Assembly (NCBI RefSeq): GCF_014653435.1
Contig: NZ_BNAO01000002.1
Location: 222,672-286,671 of the forward strand
Reading direction: 5' to 3'
Length of the DNA: 64,000 bases
Source: Alishewanella longhuensis
GTDB taxonomy: Bacteria; Pseudomonadota; Gammaproteobacteria; Enterobacterales; Alteromonadaceae
Below, in pieces: positions 55,814 to 64,000 of this stretch; within the stretch, counting starts at the first letter, position 1; the number at the start of each line of letters is the position of its first letter. Under the pieces are notes generated by a model. It saw only the letters and a program-made list of their open reading frames with translations. It was not told the origin of the DNA and searched no databases. A program made the translations under genes and the position numbers.

Positions 55814-56827
55814 TCAGTTTTTATTGTCAGTCGCTGGCGCTGCAGTAAAACGGCTAACAAGGGCTTTACTCAGATCGCTAAAATTAAGCTTTTGCGCGGC
55901 ATTTAGCGGTAACGGTCGTAGTTGCTGCTGCGCCAAATAGCCTAACCTTGCCACCAACAACCCAGCTATAATCCCCTGACCTGCGCGAGCTGAAAGCCTA
56001 GCCGTTAACTCGCTACTGAGTAAATCGCCGGCCATATCCAGCGCTAATTCTGAACCACCAGCCCACAACAAGGCTGCTAATGCCCGTTTTAGCATCGCTA
56101 AGCTGCGTAGCTGCCCCACGGGTGCACCATATAGTTCAGCAAGCTCCCTCAACATTCTGCTGCTCCGCCAAATAACCAACACCATATCGGCTAGCGCAAA
56201 GGGACTAATCGCCACGGCAAGACTGCTATCGGTACTCGCTCGCCAAATCAATTGTTGGGCTTTTTTATCCACGGTACTCAGGACCAAGCGGTCGAATAAC
56301 TGCAGTTGTTCTTGATCACTATGCTCTGGGGTAACAGCCTGACGCCATTGTGCAGCGACATCTACGACGTTATTTTCAGGCATTACCTGCAAAATGCCCT
56401 CACATAATCCCCGAGCCTCTCCAAACTGCACGCTCTGTGCAATACGGGCTGCTTGTTGTTGCCATTGTTGATTTAATTTAAGACGGCGCCATAAACGCCA
56501 CTCGCGCCAACTCACAATCACCAGTAAGCTCAGCAGCACAACACTTAGTAAACTCGGTAAGAGCGCAGAAAGAATACTCTGTTGCCAACTTTGCTGCAGC
56601 CATTGGCCCCATTGCCACACGCCCATTAATACAAGCAGCAACAGTGCCAGTGTCATTAAAAACCCGATCCAACTTCGCTTTGCTGTTGTTGCTGTCGCAC
56701 TAACGGCCACATCAACAGCAAAAGCGTTGTCGGCAAACTGTTGGCGTTGTTGCAATTTTGGATTGACAGTCGAGGTTTTTGGCTGAACCGAAGCCGCAAA
56801 ACGCTGTGCCGGTTTAAGTTCACTCAT
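55814..56827 (-). CDS. ycjF: YcjF family membrane protein (DUF697)
   Basis: A 337-residue inner-membrane protein. A soluble N-terminal tail is followed by two membrane helices (about 52-100) and a C-terminal DUF697 region (about 190-320) with further hydrophobic helices. It overlaps ycjX by four bases. In E. coli ycjX-ycjF is a stress-induced pair next to tyrR; here the same pair follows pspABC. Confidence 0.88.
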   Translation of the reverse strand: MSELKPAQRFAASVQPKTSTVNPKLQQRQQFADNAFAVDVAVSATATTAKRSWIGFLMTLALLLLVLMGVWQWGQWLQQSWQQSILSALLPSLLSVVLLSLLVIVSWREWRLWRRLKLNQQWQQQAARIAQSVQFGEARGLCEGILQVMPENNVVDVAAQWRQAVTPEHSDQEQLQLFDRLVLSTVDKKAQQLIWRASTDSSLAVAISPFALADMVLVIWRSSRMLRELAELYGAPVGQLRSLAMLKRALAALLWAGGSELALDMAGDLLSSELTARLSARAGQGIIAGLLVARLGYLAQQQLRPLPLNAAQKLNFSDLSKALVSRFTAAPATDNKN

Positions 56828-58209
56828 TGCAGTTTGTCTCCGAGTAGAAACTCCAGTGCATGATCCATTCGCACATGAGGTAGTGGTTGCTGCATGCTAA
56901 GAGCAAGCGGCGCCAGCGCAGGGAACTGAAAAGGATGACATTGAAACAAGGCCGCATCTGGCAAGCTGGCGGGTACATCACCAGGAAACAGCGTCACTGG
57001 CGCGATAGCGCCTAACTCTCGTCCACTAATGCAGGGATATTTCTGTCCTTGCTGCTCGACAAAACCGGTAGTACTTGCCCGAATAGCTGCTAATGCCATA
57101 GCTTCGCTGTGAGCTGCTGCATAATGACTGTGCTTAATCGGTTGCTGTAGTAATTGCTGCAGCAATAAGGTCAGCGCTTTATGTTGTTCCGGCGTTACAT
57201 GATCTGCTTTACTCGCGGCGAAAAGGACTTTAGTAATTTGAGGTTTAAACAGCCTGCCCAGCAAGCTGGTTGGACCATAGCGAAAACTCTGCATAATCAG
57301 CCCCAAGGCTTGCTGCAGCTCTTGCATCGCAGCGTGTCCGGCATTCAGGGCCGATAAGCAATCTACCAACACGACTTGACGATCTAAACGTGAAAAATGC
57401 TGTTTGTAAAAAGGTTTAATGACGTAATTACAATAACTTTGATAGTGTGCAGTTACACGCTGCAACAAAGGACTCGCAGTAACAATTTGCTCGGGTAATA
57501 AAGGAAACAGTTGCAACATAGGTGCACCAGCTAACTCTCCCGGCACTAACAATCTACCTGGCTGATGTAAATAAGTGCCGGCATGTTCGCAAAATTGTTG
57601 CAGCAAAGCACTGTAGGCCTCTGTCAGGTGCTGCAACTGCAATTCGCTGATATCGTTTAAATCAGTTTGCTGCAATAACTCGGCAAAAGGCTTACTGAGT
57701 GCCTGACGATGAGGTTGACGAAACAGTTGCCAGCAAAACTCAGACCACTGCTGATAATCTTGTTGGAGCATTGGCAAATCCAGGAGCCACTCACCCGGGT
57801 AGTCCACTAGCTCTAATTGCAACTCGCTGTGGTTTTGCAAACGTGCCCGCATACCACTGCCTGGCTTATACCTTAAGGTTAAATTAAGCTGACTCCATCC
57901 GGTAGTCGATGGCGGCCATTGGGGCGGCTGTTGCAACAGGTATTGTAAATTGTGCTCATATGGAAAACGGGGTAACGCTAAAGGTTGCATCGTGGCCAAA
58001 CGCCCCCCCAGATAACGTCCTTGTTGCACTACCGAAAAAAAAGGTAGGTGTGTGGGTTGATCACCTAAAGTTAACTGGTGTATCAACGAGGTAATGAAAG
58101 CGGTTTTACCGGCACCGCTTAAACCGGTCACGCCCAGCCGTATATGCCGGTCCAAAGCGCGATTTCCCAGTTGCCGGCCCTGATACTGTATATCGTCTAA
58201 CCAGCTCAT
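56824..58209 (-). CDS. ycjX: YcjX family P-loop GTPase-like protein (DUF463)
   Basis: A 461-residue protein of the DUF463/YcjX family. The Walker A motif GLSGAGKTAF is near residue 29, and a DYPGEWLLDLP element resembles a switch II region; a later VLVDCLSALN and FAASKADHV fit a G4-like NKxD substitute. It is linked to envelope and heat stress in E. coli. It follows pspC by 33 bp and probably belongs to the psp operon. Confidence 0.9.
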   Translation of the reverse strand: MSWLDDIQYQGRQLGNRALDRHIRLGVTGLSGAGKTAFITSLIHQLTLGDQPTHLPFFSVVQQGRYLGGRLATMQPLALPRFPYEHNLQYLLQQPPQWPPSTTGWSQLNLTLRYKPGSGMRARLQNHSELQLELVDYPGEWLLDLPMLQQDYQQWSEFCWQLFRQPHRQALSKPFAELLQQTDLNDISELQLQHLTEAYSALLQQFCEHAGTYLHQPGRLLVPGELAGAPMLQLFPLLPEQIVTASPLLQRVTAHYQSYCNYVIKPFYKQHFSRLDRQVVLVDCLSALNAGHAAMQELQQALGLIMQSFRYGPTSLLGRLFKPQITKVLFAASKADHVTPEQHKALTLLLQQLLQQPIKHSHYAAAHSEAMALAAIRASTTGFVEQQGQKYPCISGRELGAIAPVTLFPGDVPASLPDAALFQCHPFQFPALAPLALSMQQPLPHVRMDHALEFLLGDKLQ

Positions 58210-58242
58210 ACTTTATGTAGTTCCTTAACAAGGTTGCCAATT

Positions 58243-58659
58243 TTACAGGTTGTTAAATTCGCGATTTAGCTGAAAACGATTTGAGGTAACATGCCGTTCC
58301 ATATCACGTAGCTTTAATTCCATACTGTTAAACTGGTGATTTAAATGCTGCAATGCCTGTTTCGGTGATTCACCGCGTTGCCAAACCCGGGTTTTTAGCT
58401 CTACCGGCCTATCGGCATAGGCGGTAGCACTGCTTCCGGCGGCGAGATGTTTCGCCGCTTTAGACTTTTTTTCCAGTACCACCCAGGCAGCAATATAAAG
58501 CACAAAGATGATACCACTACCGCCGAGAAAAAAAGCTGATACAGTGATAATCCGCACTAACCATAGCTCCCAACCAAAGTAATCGGCGATACCGGCACAG
58601 ACCCCGGCAATTTTGCCATTTTCATCGTCTCTGAGTAGCTCGCGTTTTTTACTTATCAT
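58243..58659 (-). CDS. pspC: Phage shock protein C
   Basis: A 138-residue PspC-domain protein. GKIAGVCAGIADYFGWELWLVRI and the hydrophobic helix SGIIFVLYIAAWVVLEKK are diagnostic; a C-terminal coiled region follows. The start is the ATG with GGAG eight bases upstream, overlapping the pspB end by 11 bp. With PspB it senses inner-membrane stress and releases PspF from PspA. Confidence 0.92.
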   Translation of the reverse strand: MISKKRELLRDDENGKIAGVCAGIADYFGWELWLVRIITVSAFFLGGSGIIFVLYIAAWVVLEKKSKAAKHLAAGSSATAYADRPVELKTRVWQRGESPKQALQHLNHQFNSMELKLRDMERHVTSNRFQLNREFNNL

Positions 58660-58888
58660 GCTGAGTTCTCCATCTTGGACTATCGGCATCTAAAATAGCT
58701 TCAAGCGTTTTAATTCTTTCCGCCATTTTTTCAGCTTTGAGCGTTAGCTCGTTTAACTGGTTCAGCTCACTGTCGCTTAAACCTTGTTTGATCTTATTTT
58801 TACTACGGTAATGCATAATCACCCATAGCGGTGCTACAAAGATCATAAACAAAATCAATGGCACAAAAATAATCTCATGAATATCCAT
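58649..58888 (-). CDS. pspB: Phage shock protein B
   Basis: A 79-residue protein with one N-terminal membrane helix (about 8-26) and a cytosolic helical tail with a leucine pattern (LNELTLKAEKMAERIKTLEAIL), as usual for PspB. It overlaps pspC and follows a stem-loop after pspA. Confidence 0.92.
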   Translation of the reverse strand: MDIHEIIFVPLILFMIFVAPLWVIMHYRSKNKIKQGLSDSELNQLNELTLKAEKMAERIKTLEAILDADSPRWRTQHDK

Positions 58889-58907
58889 CGGTTAGTCCTT
58901 GCTTAGT

Positions 58908-58932
58908 AAAGACGCCCTACTCAGGCGTCTTT
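58908..58932 (-). terminator. Stem-loop (attenuator) between pspA and pspB
   Basis: A perfect 9-bp stem (AAAGACGCC / GGCGTCTTT) with a seven-base loop that includes the pspA stop codon. On the minus strand the T tract is short. It could reduce pspBC relative to pspA, which is needed in large amounts. Confidence 0.5.
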
Positions 58933-59601
58933 TTTCTGATTATTCTGGTTGCTCATTTTGGCTTTTAACGCCGCCAGTTCGTTATCAATCTTATCTTGTG
59001 CTGCTAATTCAGCAAACTCATCTTTTAGGCTTTTCTTACCTAAATCATAAGCTTCTACCTGCGCTTCTAAAGAATCAATCTTTTGCTCGTAGCGCTCAAA
59101 CTTGTACATAGCATCATTAATGCGATTGCTATCCAATGTTTTCTTTACCTCTAAGCGGCTAGCAACAGTTTGCTGACGCATCAACATACTCTTTTGCCGA
59201 GCTTTGGCATCCGCCAGTTTTTCCTGCAACTGCCCCACTTCATCCTGTAATTTACTGATATGCTCATCTAAATTGGCAATATCACGATTTACAGCGGCAG
59301 CCTGATCGGCGGCTTTTTGCCGTTCAATTAAGGCGGCACGTGCCAGATCGTCGCGCTCTTTAGATAATGCCAGCTCAGCCTTGGCCTGCCAATCGGCGGT
59401 TTCCTCTTCCAGACGGCTAACCAGCCGTTGTAATTCTTTTTTCTCCGCAATCGTCTTAGCCGAAGAAGAACGCACCTCAACTAATGTATCCTCCATTTCC
59501 TGAATAATCAGGCGGACCATTTTTTCCGGATCTTCGGCCTTATCCAGCAAAGCATTCAGATTGGAGTTCACGATGTCGGAAAAGCGTGAAAAAATACCCA
59601 T
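58921..59601 (-). CDS. pspA: Phage shock protein A
   Basis: A 226-residue coiled-coil protein of the PspA/IM30 (ESCRT-III-like) family; the start MGIFSRFSDIVNSNLNALLDKAEDPEKM is typical. It binds PspF to hold it inactive and, under stress, forms oligomers that support the membrane. A GAGG ribosome site precedes the ATG. A sigma-54-type promoter lies about 50 bp upstream. Confidence 0.96.
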   Translation of the reverse strand: MGIFSRFSDIVNSNLNALLDKAEDPEKMVRLIIQEMEDTLVEVRSSSAKTIAEKKELQRLVSRLEEETADWQAKAELALSKERDDLARAALIERQKAADQAAAVNRDIANLDEHISKLQDEVGQLQEKLADAKARQKSMLMRQQTVASRLEVKKTLDSNRINDAMYKFERYEQKIDSLEAQVEAYDLGKKSLKDEFAELAAQDKIDNELAALKAKMSNQNNQKKDA

Positions 59602-59648
59602 AATAGTTACCTCTTTGTTGGTATGAATGTCATAGACACTTAATGTTA

Positions 59649-59665
59649 TTCAGGTTTCTTGCCAA
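59649..59665 (-). promoter_or_regulatory. Probable sigma-54 promoter of pspABC-ycjXF
   Basis: The minus strand reads TTGGCAAGAAACCTGAA, matching the -24 element TTGGCA-G well and the -12 element partly (CTGA for TTGC), with correct GG-to-G spacing of 12. It would give a leader of about 36 bases before pspA. The AT-rich DNA upstream (59670-59730) is suitable for IHF and PspF binding. Confidence 0.65.
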
Positions 59666-59787
59666 CTTGTTTTTATATTTTAAGGCTATGATTTTAATTG
59701 CTTTTATTTATTTTAAAATTTCACTGTTGCCCAACGCGATTATGAAATACACTATTAATTAGCTAATTTCACTAACTTGTAGCCGCT

Positions 59788-60867
59788 ATGAATCGAAAGT
59801 ATCAGCAAGATAACCTTATTGGCCAAGCCAACAGCTTTTTGAATGTACTGGACCAGGTGTCACAACTGGCACCACTGGACAAGCCGGTGCTGATAATTGG
59901 TGAACGGGGCACTGGTAAAGAGTTGATTGCTGCTCGACTGCATTTTTTATCAAAACGTTGGGATCAGCAATACCAAACGCTAAATTGCGCCGCTTTAAAC
60001 GAGAACCTTTTGGAGAGTGAGCTGTTTGGGCATGAAGCTGGGGCTTTCACCGGCGCCAGCAAGCGACATGAAGGCCGCTTTGAACGCGCTAGTGGCGGCA
60101 CGCTTTTTCTGGATGAGTTAGCAAATACCCCGGCCATGGTGCAAGAAAAGTTATTACGCGTTATCGAGTATGGTGAGTTTGAGCGAGTTGGTGGTAGCAG
60201 ACCCATCCGGGTCGATGTGCGGTTAATTTGTGCAACCAATGAAGATTTGCCATCGATGGCAGAGCAAGGCGAGTTTCGTGCCGATCTTTTAGACCGCTTG
60301 GCGTTTGATGTGATTACGCTGCCTCCCATGCGCGAGCGTAGGGAAGACATCTTACAGCTGGCAGATCACTTTGCGGTTAATATGGCGCGGGAGTTAGGGC
60401 TAGAATTATTTAGTGGCTTTACCGAGCGAGCTAAGCGCACTCTACTCGATCACGACTGGCCTGGTAACGTCCGCGAACTAAAAAACGTGGTAGAGCGTGC
60501 CGTTTATCGAAATAACAACGCCTATGTACCTGTCCACCATATCCAGCTAGATCCTTTTGAATCGGCATTTCGTCCGCAGAAACGGATACGAACTCAGGCA
60601 AAACCGCTGCCAGCAACGAGTATTCCCGAAGTGATGGCTGCGGCCCCCGTTAGCATTACTGCCAGTAGTACAACACAAAATACGCTCGATTTTAGCCAAC
60701 CATTAGACTTTAAAATTTTATCACAAGACTTTGAAATTAATTTAATCAAGCAAGCACTAGCCGCTAGCCAGTATAATCAGAAAAAAACCGCTGATATGTT
60801 AGGATTAACCTACCATCAGTTGCGGGGCTATATGAAAAAATATCAATTACTGGACAGTCAACAGTGA
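59788..60867 (+). CDS. pspF: Phage shock operon transcriptional activator PspF
   Basis: A 359-residue sigma-54 activator without a receiver or sensor domain, as in PspF. The AAA+ domain starts at the N-terminus: Walker A GERGTGKE (38-45), GAFTGA (85-90) and Walker B GGTLFLDE follow. The C-terminal HTH is in QYNQKKTADMLGLTYHQLR. It is divergent from pspA. Its last four bases overlap the GTG start of sapA, so it is coupled to the sap operon. Confidence 0.94.
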   Translation: MNRKYQQDNLIGQANSFLNVLDQVSQLAPLDKPVLIIGERGTGKELIAARLHFLSKRWDQQYQTLNCAALNENLLESELFGHEAGAFTGASKRHEGRFERASGGTLFLDELANTPAMVQEKLLRVIEYGEFERVGGSRPIRVDVRLICATNEDLPSMAEQGEFRADLLDRLAFDVITLPPMRERREDILQLADHFAVNMARELGLELFSGFTERAKRTLLDHDWPGNVRELKNVVERAVYRNNNAYVPVHHIQLDPFESAFRPQKRIRTQAKPLPATSIPEVMAAAPVSITASSTTQNTLDFSQPLDFKILSQDFEINLIKQALAASQYNQKKTADMLGLTYHQLRGYMKKYQLLDSQQ

Positions 60868-62474
60868 AAAAAAAGTGCTTTATCGCGGCCGCCACGCTGT
60901 TGCTGCTCTGTGCCTGCCAGCAAGAATTACCGGAAAACATTCGTTCAGGCCTGGTCTACTGTGCAGAGGGGGCTCCGGAAAGTTTTAACCCACAACGGGT
61001 AACCTCCGGCACCACTATCGATATTGTCAGTCAGCAACTTTATGATCGGTTGCTCGATATCGATGCGCGAAATGGCGACTTACTGCCGGGCCTGGCGATT
61101 TCCTGGCAACGTTCTACTGATGGCTTAACGTATGACTTTAATTTGCGGCAGGATGTCGCTTTTCATCATACCAGCTACTTTACTCCAAGCCGGCCCTTTA
61201 ATGCTGAAGATGTGGTTTTTACCTTTAACCGCATTATGGATCCAACCCATCCGTATCACTTTTTGGGTGGCGGTATTTACCCCTACTTTCAGAGTGTGGA
61301 TTGGGCGAGTCTGGTAGAAAGTGTCAGTGCCAGTTCTCCTTACCAGGTACGTTTTCAATTAAGCCGGCCTGACAGCTCTTTTTTAGCTAACCTGGCTACT
61401 GACTTTGCCGCCATCTTATCGGCAGAATACGGCGCGGCTATGCTCACTGAGGGCCAACCACAATGGTTAGATAGCCGCCCTATTGGCACGGGGCCATTTC
61501 GTTTTAAAGAATATCAAAAAGATGTGTTGGTGCGTTTATATCGCCACAATCACTATTGGCAGGGCCAGGCAGCTATGGAGCAATTAGTGTTTGATATAGT
61601 GCCAAATAATGCCAGACGAATGGCAAAGTTGCTCACGCACGAATGTGATATTGTAGCTTTTCCCCGTTTGGCAGAGTTATCACTGATCACTGAACGCCCC
61701 GATGTTAAGGTACAAGAAAGTACCAGTATGAACGTAGGCTTCTGGGCCTTTAATACCCAAAAACCACCTTTTGATCAGATAAAAGTGCGGCAGGCATTAG
61801 CGCTGGCCATTAATCAAAATGCAATCCTACAAGCCGTGTATTTTAATCAGGCCACTGCAGCGAAAGGGGTATTACCCCCTACGTCTTGGGCCTTTGATGC
61901 CGAGCTGCCTAACGCCGAATATAACCCACAGCAAGCAAGAGCCTTACTGGCCGAAGCGGGCTTAAGCCAGGGCTTTATTATGGATATCTGGGCGATGCCG
62001 GTGCAGCGTTTGTATAACCCGAATGCACTCAAAATGGCTGAATTGATACAAGCCGATCTGGCACAAATCGGCGTCACGGCAAATATCATCAGTTATGAAT
62101 GGAACACCTTTCGCCGCAAATTATCCGAAGGCGAGCATGACTCGGTACTCATTGGCTGGGCAGCTGATAATGCCGATCCGGATAACTTTTTTCGACCTTT
62201 ACTCAGCTGTGCTGCCGCTGACAGCGGCAGCAACAGGGCCCATTGGTGCGATCCGGTGTTCGATCAATTGTTACACCAAGCGCTTAGCACCGACGACCAA
62301 CAGCAACGTCGGGCGTACTATCTCGCTGCACAGCGATATTTGCACGCAGCGAAACCCTTAGTTGCCCTAGCACATTCACAACGTTTTCAGGCTATTAATG
62401 CGAATGTGGAAGGCGTTAGCATCAACCCTTACGGTGGTATAGCCCTGTTTGGTGCCAGGCGGGTGACACCATGA
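60864..62474 (+). CDS. sapA: ABC transporter substrate-binding lipoprotein SapA-like
   Basis: A 536-residue family 5 extracellular solute-binding protein (DppA/OppA type). The N-terminus MKKKCFIAAATLLLLCACQQ has a lipobox ending LCAC, so it is probably lipid-anchored. The GLAISWQRSTDGLTYDFNLR segment is the family signature. Position after pspF and before the sapB and sapC permeases supports the Sap assignment (peptide uptake/antimicrobial-peptide resistance; in E. coli SapBCDF exports putrescine). The start is GTG. Confidence 0.88.
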   Translation: MKKKCFIAAATLLLLCACQQELPENIRSGLVYCAEGAPESFNPQRVTSGTTIDIVSQQLYDRLLDIDARNGDLLPGLAISWQRSTDGLTYDFNLRQDVAFHHTSYFTPSRPFNAEDVVFTFNRIMDPTHPYHFLGGGIYPYFQSVDWASLVESVSASSPYQVRFQLSRPDSSFLANLATDFAAILSAEYGAAMLTEGQPQWLDSRPIGTGPFRFKEYQKDVLVRLYRHNHYWQGQAAMEQLVFDIVPNNARRMAKLLTHECDIVAFPRLAELSLITERPDVKVQESTSMNVGFWAFNTQKPPFDQIKVRQALALAINQNAILQAVYFNQATAAKGVLPPTSWAFDAELPNAEYNPQQARALLAEAGLSQGFIMDIWAMPVQRLYNPNALKMAELIQADLAQIGVTANIISYEWNTFRRKLSEGEHDSVLIGWAADNADPDNFFRPLLSCAAADSGSNRAHWCDPVFDQLLHQALSTDDQQQRRAYYLAAQRYLHAAKPLVALAHSQRFQAINANVEGVSINPYGGIALFGARRVTP

Positions 62475-63487
62475 TAGTATTTTTGCTACGTCGCCTATTT
62501 TTGCTCGGAACCGTATTATTTGGTCTTAGCGTTTTTGCATTTAGCTTAGGCTATTTATTTCCTGGTGACCCACTGCAAAATTTTAGCGGCATGCGCTACA
62601 TCGACAGTACGCTGCGCGAACAGTTAATTCTGCAGTATCGATTAGATCAACCCTACAGTGCCCAGTATCTGGCATTTTTAGGCCGTATTTTACAAGGCGA
62701 TTGGGGCTTATCTTTTGCCAGTCAGCAACCTTTATTAAAAGAGATCTGGCAAGTATTGCCTGCCACACTGGAACTCACCGCATACGCGCTACTGTTGTCT
62801 TTTATGCTGGGTGTACCTTTGGGCATTTTGGCTGCGATAAAGCCAGAAGGTACTATCGGTAAAAGTATTTCGGGTATCGCTCTGGTGGGTTATTCGTTAC
62901 CCATTTTCTGGTGGGCTTTACTGCTGATTATGTTTTTCTCGGTTACCCTAGGTTGGCTACCATCCGGCGGCCGTCTCGGTGTGCTCTACGAAGTTCCGAC
63001 CATTACCGGTTTTATGTTATTGGACATTTTATTATCCGATGTCAGTTACCAGCACGCTGCGTTATGGGACGCTCTCCGACATCTGACACTGCCTACCTTA
63101 GTACTGGCAACCTACCCGACTACCGTGATGATCCGCTTCGTGCGTGACGCCATGCTGGATGTGTGGGAGCAAAATTACATTAAAACCGCTAAAGCCAAAG
63201 GGTTAAATCGGGTACAGGTGCTGTACCGGCATGGTCTGCGTAATGCCCTGCTACCGGTGATCCGACAAATCGGTCTACAATTTAGTGCCTTGATTACCCT
63301 GGCTATGCTGACTGAGGTTATTTTTTCCTGGCCAGGTATTGGTCGCTGGCTGATTGACAGTATTTATCAGCGAAACTTCCCGGCAATACAGGCTGGGCTG
63401 ATGATTATCTCTACCTTGGTGATTACCATTAATATGCTCACCGAAATCTTACACACGCTGTTTAATCCGCTGGCCAGGAAGTATTAA
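62471..63487 (+). CDS. sapB: ABC transporter permease SapB-like
   Basis: A 338-residue permease of the DppB/OppB type with six predicted membrane helices. The N-terminal FLLRRLFLLGTVLFGLSVFAF and the EAA-type loop YIKTAKAKGLNRVQVLYRHGLRNAL are typical. It overlaps sapA by four bases (ATGA) and is followed by sapC after one base. Confidence 0.92.
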   Translation: MIVFLLRRLFLLGTVLFGLSVFAFSLGYLFPGDPLQNFSGMRYIDSTLREQLILQYRLDQPYSAQYLAFLGRILQGDWGLSFASQQPLLKEIWQVLPATLELTAYALLLSFMLGVPLGILAAIKPEGTIGKSISGIALVGYSLPIFWWALLLIMFFSVTLGWLPSGGRLGVLYEVPTITGFMLLDILLSDVSYQHAALWDALRHLTLPTLVLATYPTTVMIRFVRDAMLDVWEQNYIKTAKAKGLNRVQVLYRHGLRNALLPVIRQIGLQFSALITLAMLTEVIFSWPGIGRWLIDSIYQRNFPAIQAGLMIISTLVITINMLTEILHTLFNPLARKY

Positions 63488-63488
63488 C

Positions 63489-64000
63489 ATGGCAAAGTTC
63501 CGGCTTTACCTTGAAGAGAATAATCGCTCACCACTGGCGCAATTGTGGCGTGAATTTGCCCGGCAGCACAGTGCCCTATTTGGTTTGGTGCTGTTTAGCA
63601 GTTTCTTGCTGTTAAGTTTATTGGCACCACTGATTACCCCTCATGATCCTTATTTGCAGAATGACAGTTTGCTGCTACTGCCTCCGTCCTGGTCAGAACA
63701 AGGCCTGGTACAGTATCCTTTTGGTACAGACGATCTTGGTCGCGATCTATTGTCGCGTATGTTAAAGGGCAGCACCTATACTTTCGGTCTGGCGTTATTA
63801 ACGGTTTTAGCCAGCTTGCTAGCTGGCCTGGCACTGGGTGCTCTTGCAGGGATGAGCAGAGGGGTAAAATCAAGCTTTTTTAATCATTTACTTGATCTCA
63901 TCTTAACTATTCCCTCATTGCTGCTGGCTATTATTATCGTTGCTATCTTAGGACCAGGACTGGAAAATACCGCCTGGGCGGTGATTCTGGCGTTATTGCC
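63489..64000 (+). CDS. sapC: ABC transporter permease SapC-like (3' truncated by window edge)
   Basis: The frame begins at an ATG one base after the sapB stop and stays open to the window end (about 170 residues visible). The N-terminal helix (about 25-48), the FGTDDLGRDLLSRML motif and the next helices match DppC/SapC permeases. The cytosolic EAA loop and the sapD/sapF ATPases should lie just beyond the window. Confidence 0.9.
   Translation, partial: MAKFRLYLEENNRSPLAQLWREFARQHSALFGLVLFSSFLLLSLLAPLITPHDPYLQNDSLLLLPPSWSEQGLVQYPFGTDDLGRDLLSRMLKGSTYTFGLALLTVLASLLAGLALGALAGMSRGVKSSFFNHLLDLILTIPSLLLAIIIVAILGPGLENTAWAVILALL

Noticed and set aside
1-64000. tRNA or rRNA genes, CRISPR arrays, insertion sequences, prophage, restriction or other defence systems
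   Set aside because: None were visible on reading; gene order and composition are those of a stable core chromosome.

Overview
The window reads as core chromosome of a gammaproteobacterium in the order Alteromonadales, most like the Rheinheimera / Arsukibacterium / Shewanella side of that order. The reasons are gene content (PomAB sodium-type stators, a RibBX-type ribB fusion, YajQ, DUF2982, DUF2058, the phh/hmg tyrosine cluster beside tyrR), neighbourhoods shared with Escherichia coli and Shewanella (mltD-gloB-yafS; ribD-ribE-ribB-ribH-nusB-thiL-pgpA; psp-ycjXF; pspF-sap) and moderate GC. The genus is inference. I saw no rRNA, tRNA, insertion sequence, prophage, CRISPR array, toxin-antitoxin or defence cassette. 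The window opens inside a DUF885 gene and closes inside sapC.

Layout. 1-5.7 kb: DUF885 peptidase-like end, corA-like and mgtE magnesium transporters in tandem, then rimK with a zinc acyl/carboxypeptidase-like partner. 5.7-9.4 kb (minus): YggN-like secreted protein, FapA/DUF342 protein, an unknown 111-residue protein, DUF2982. 9.6-13.8 kb: two-gene RND efflux operon. 13.9-18.5 kb: SDR, FAD oxidoreductase, msrA, and btuB preceded by a cobalamin riboswitch and a probable MetJ operator. 18.7-27.2 kb: yajQ, vanZ-like, panE, thiI, pomAB, xseB-ispA-dxs. 27.2-37.4 kb (minus): a two-component-propeller sensor with degenerate GGDEF, then the transcription unit glyA, nrdR, ribD, ribE, ribBX, ribH, nusB, thiL, pgpA. 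37.7-46.1 kb: dinB with a LexA box, a cold-shock gene, DEAD-box helicase, DUF2058, TraB/GumN, yafS/gloB, mltD and a secreted unknown. 46.1-55.7 kb (minus): PAS/GAF protein, a complete phenylalanine/tyrosine degradation set (phhA, phhB, hppD, hmgA, fahA, maiA) with its regulator tyrR, and a methionine gamma-lyase. 55.8-64 kb: pspABC-ycjXF, facing pspF-sapABC.

How it fits together. The most informative content is regulatory. Three TyrR-type boxes lie upstream of phhAB, tyrR and hppD, so phenylalanine to fumarate/acetoacetate degradation looks like one local regulon. Two MetJ-type tandem met boxes lie upstream of glyA and of the btuB riboswitch, suggesting that one-carbon supply and B12 uptake are tied to methionine status. 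A sigma-54-type promoter precedes pspA, opposite its activator pspF. Several hairpins sit directly in front of downstream genes of operons (thiL, maiA, pspB) and look like attenuators.

I did not find a clearly new multi-gene system. The best leads are the MetJ plus riboswitch double control of btuB, the degenerate GGDEF protein ending in an EAL-like stub, the rimK-hydrolase pair, and a few unknown small or secreted proteins.
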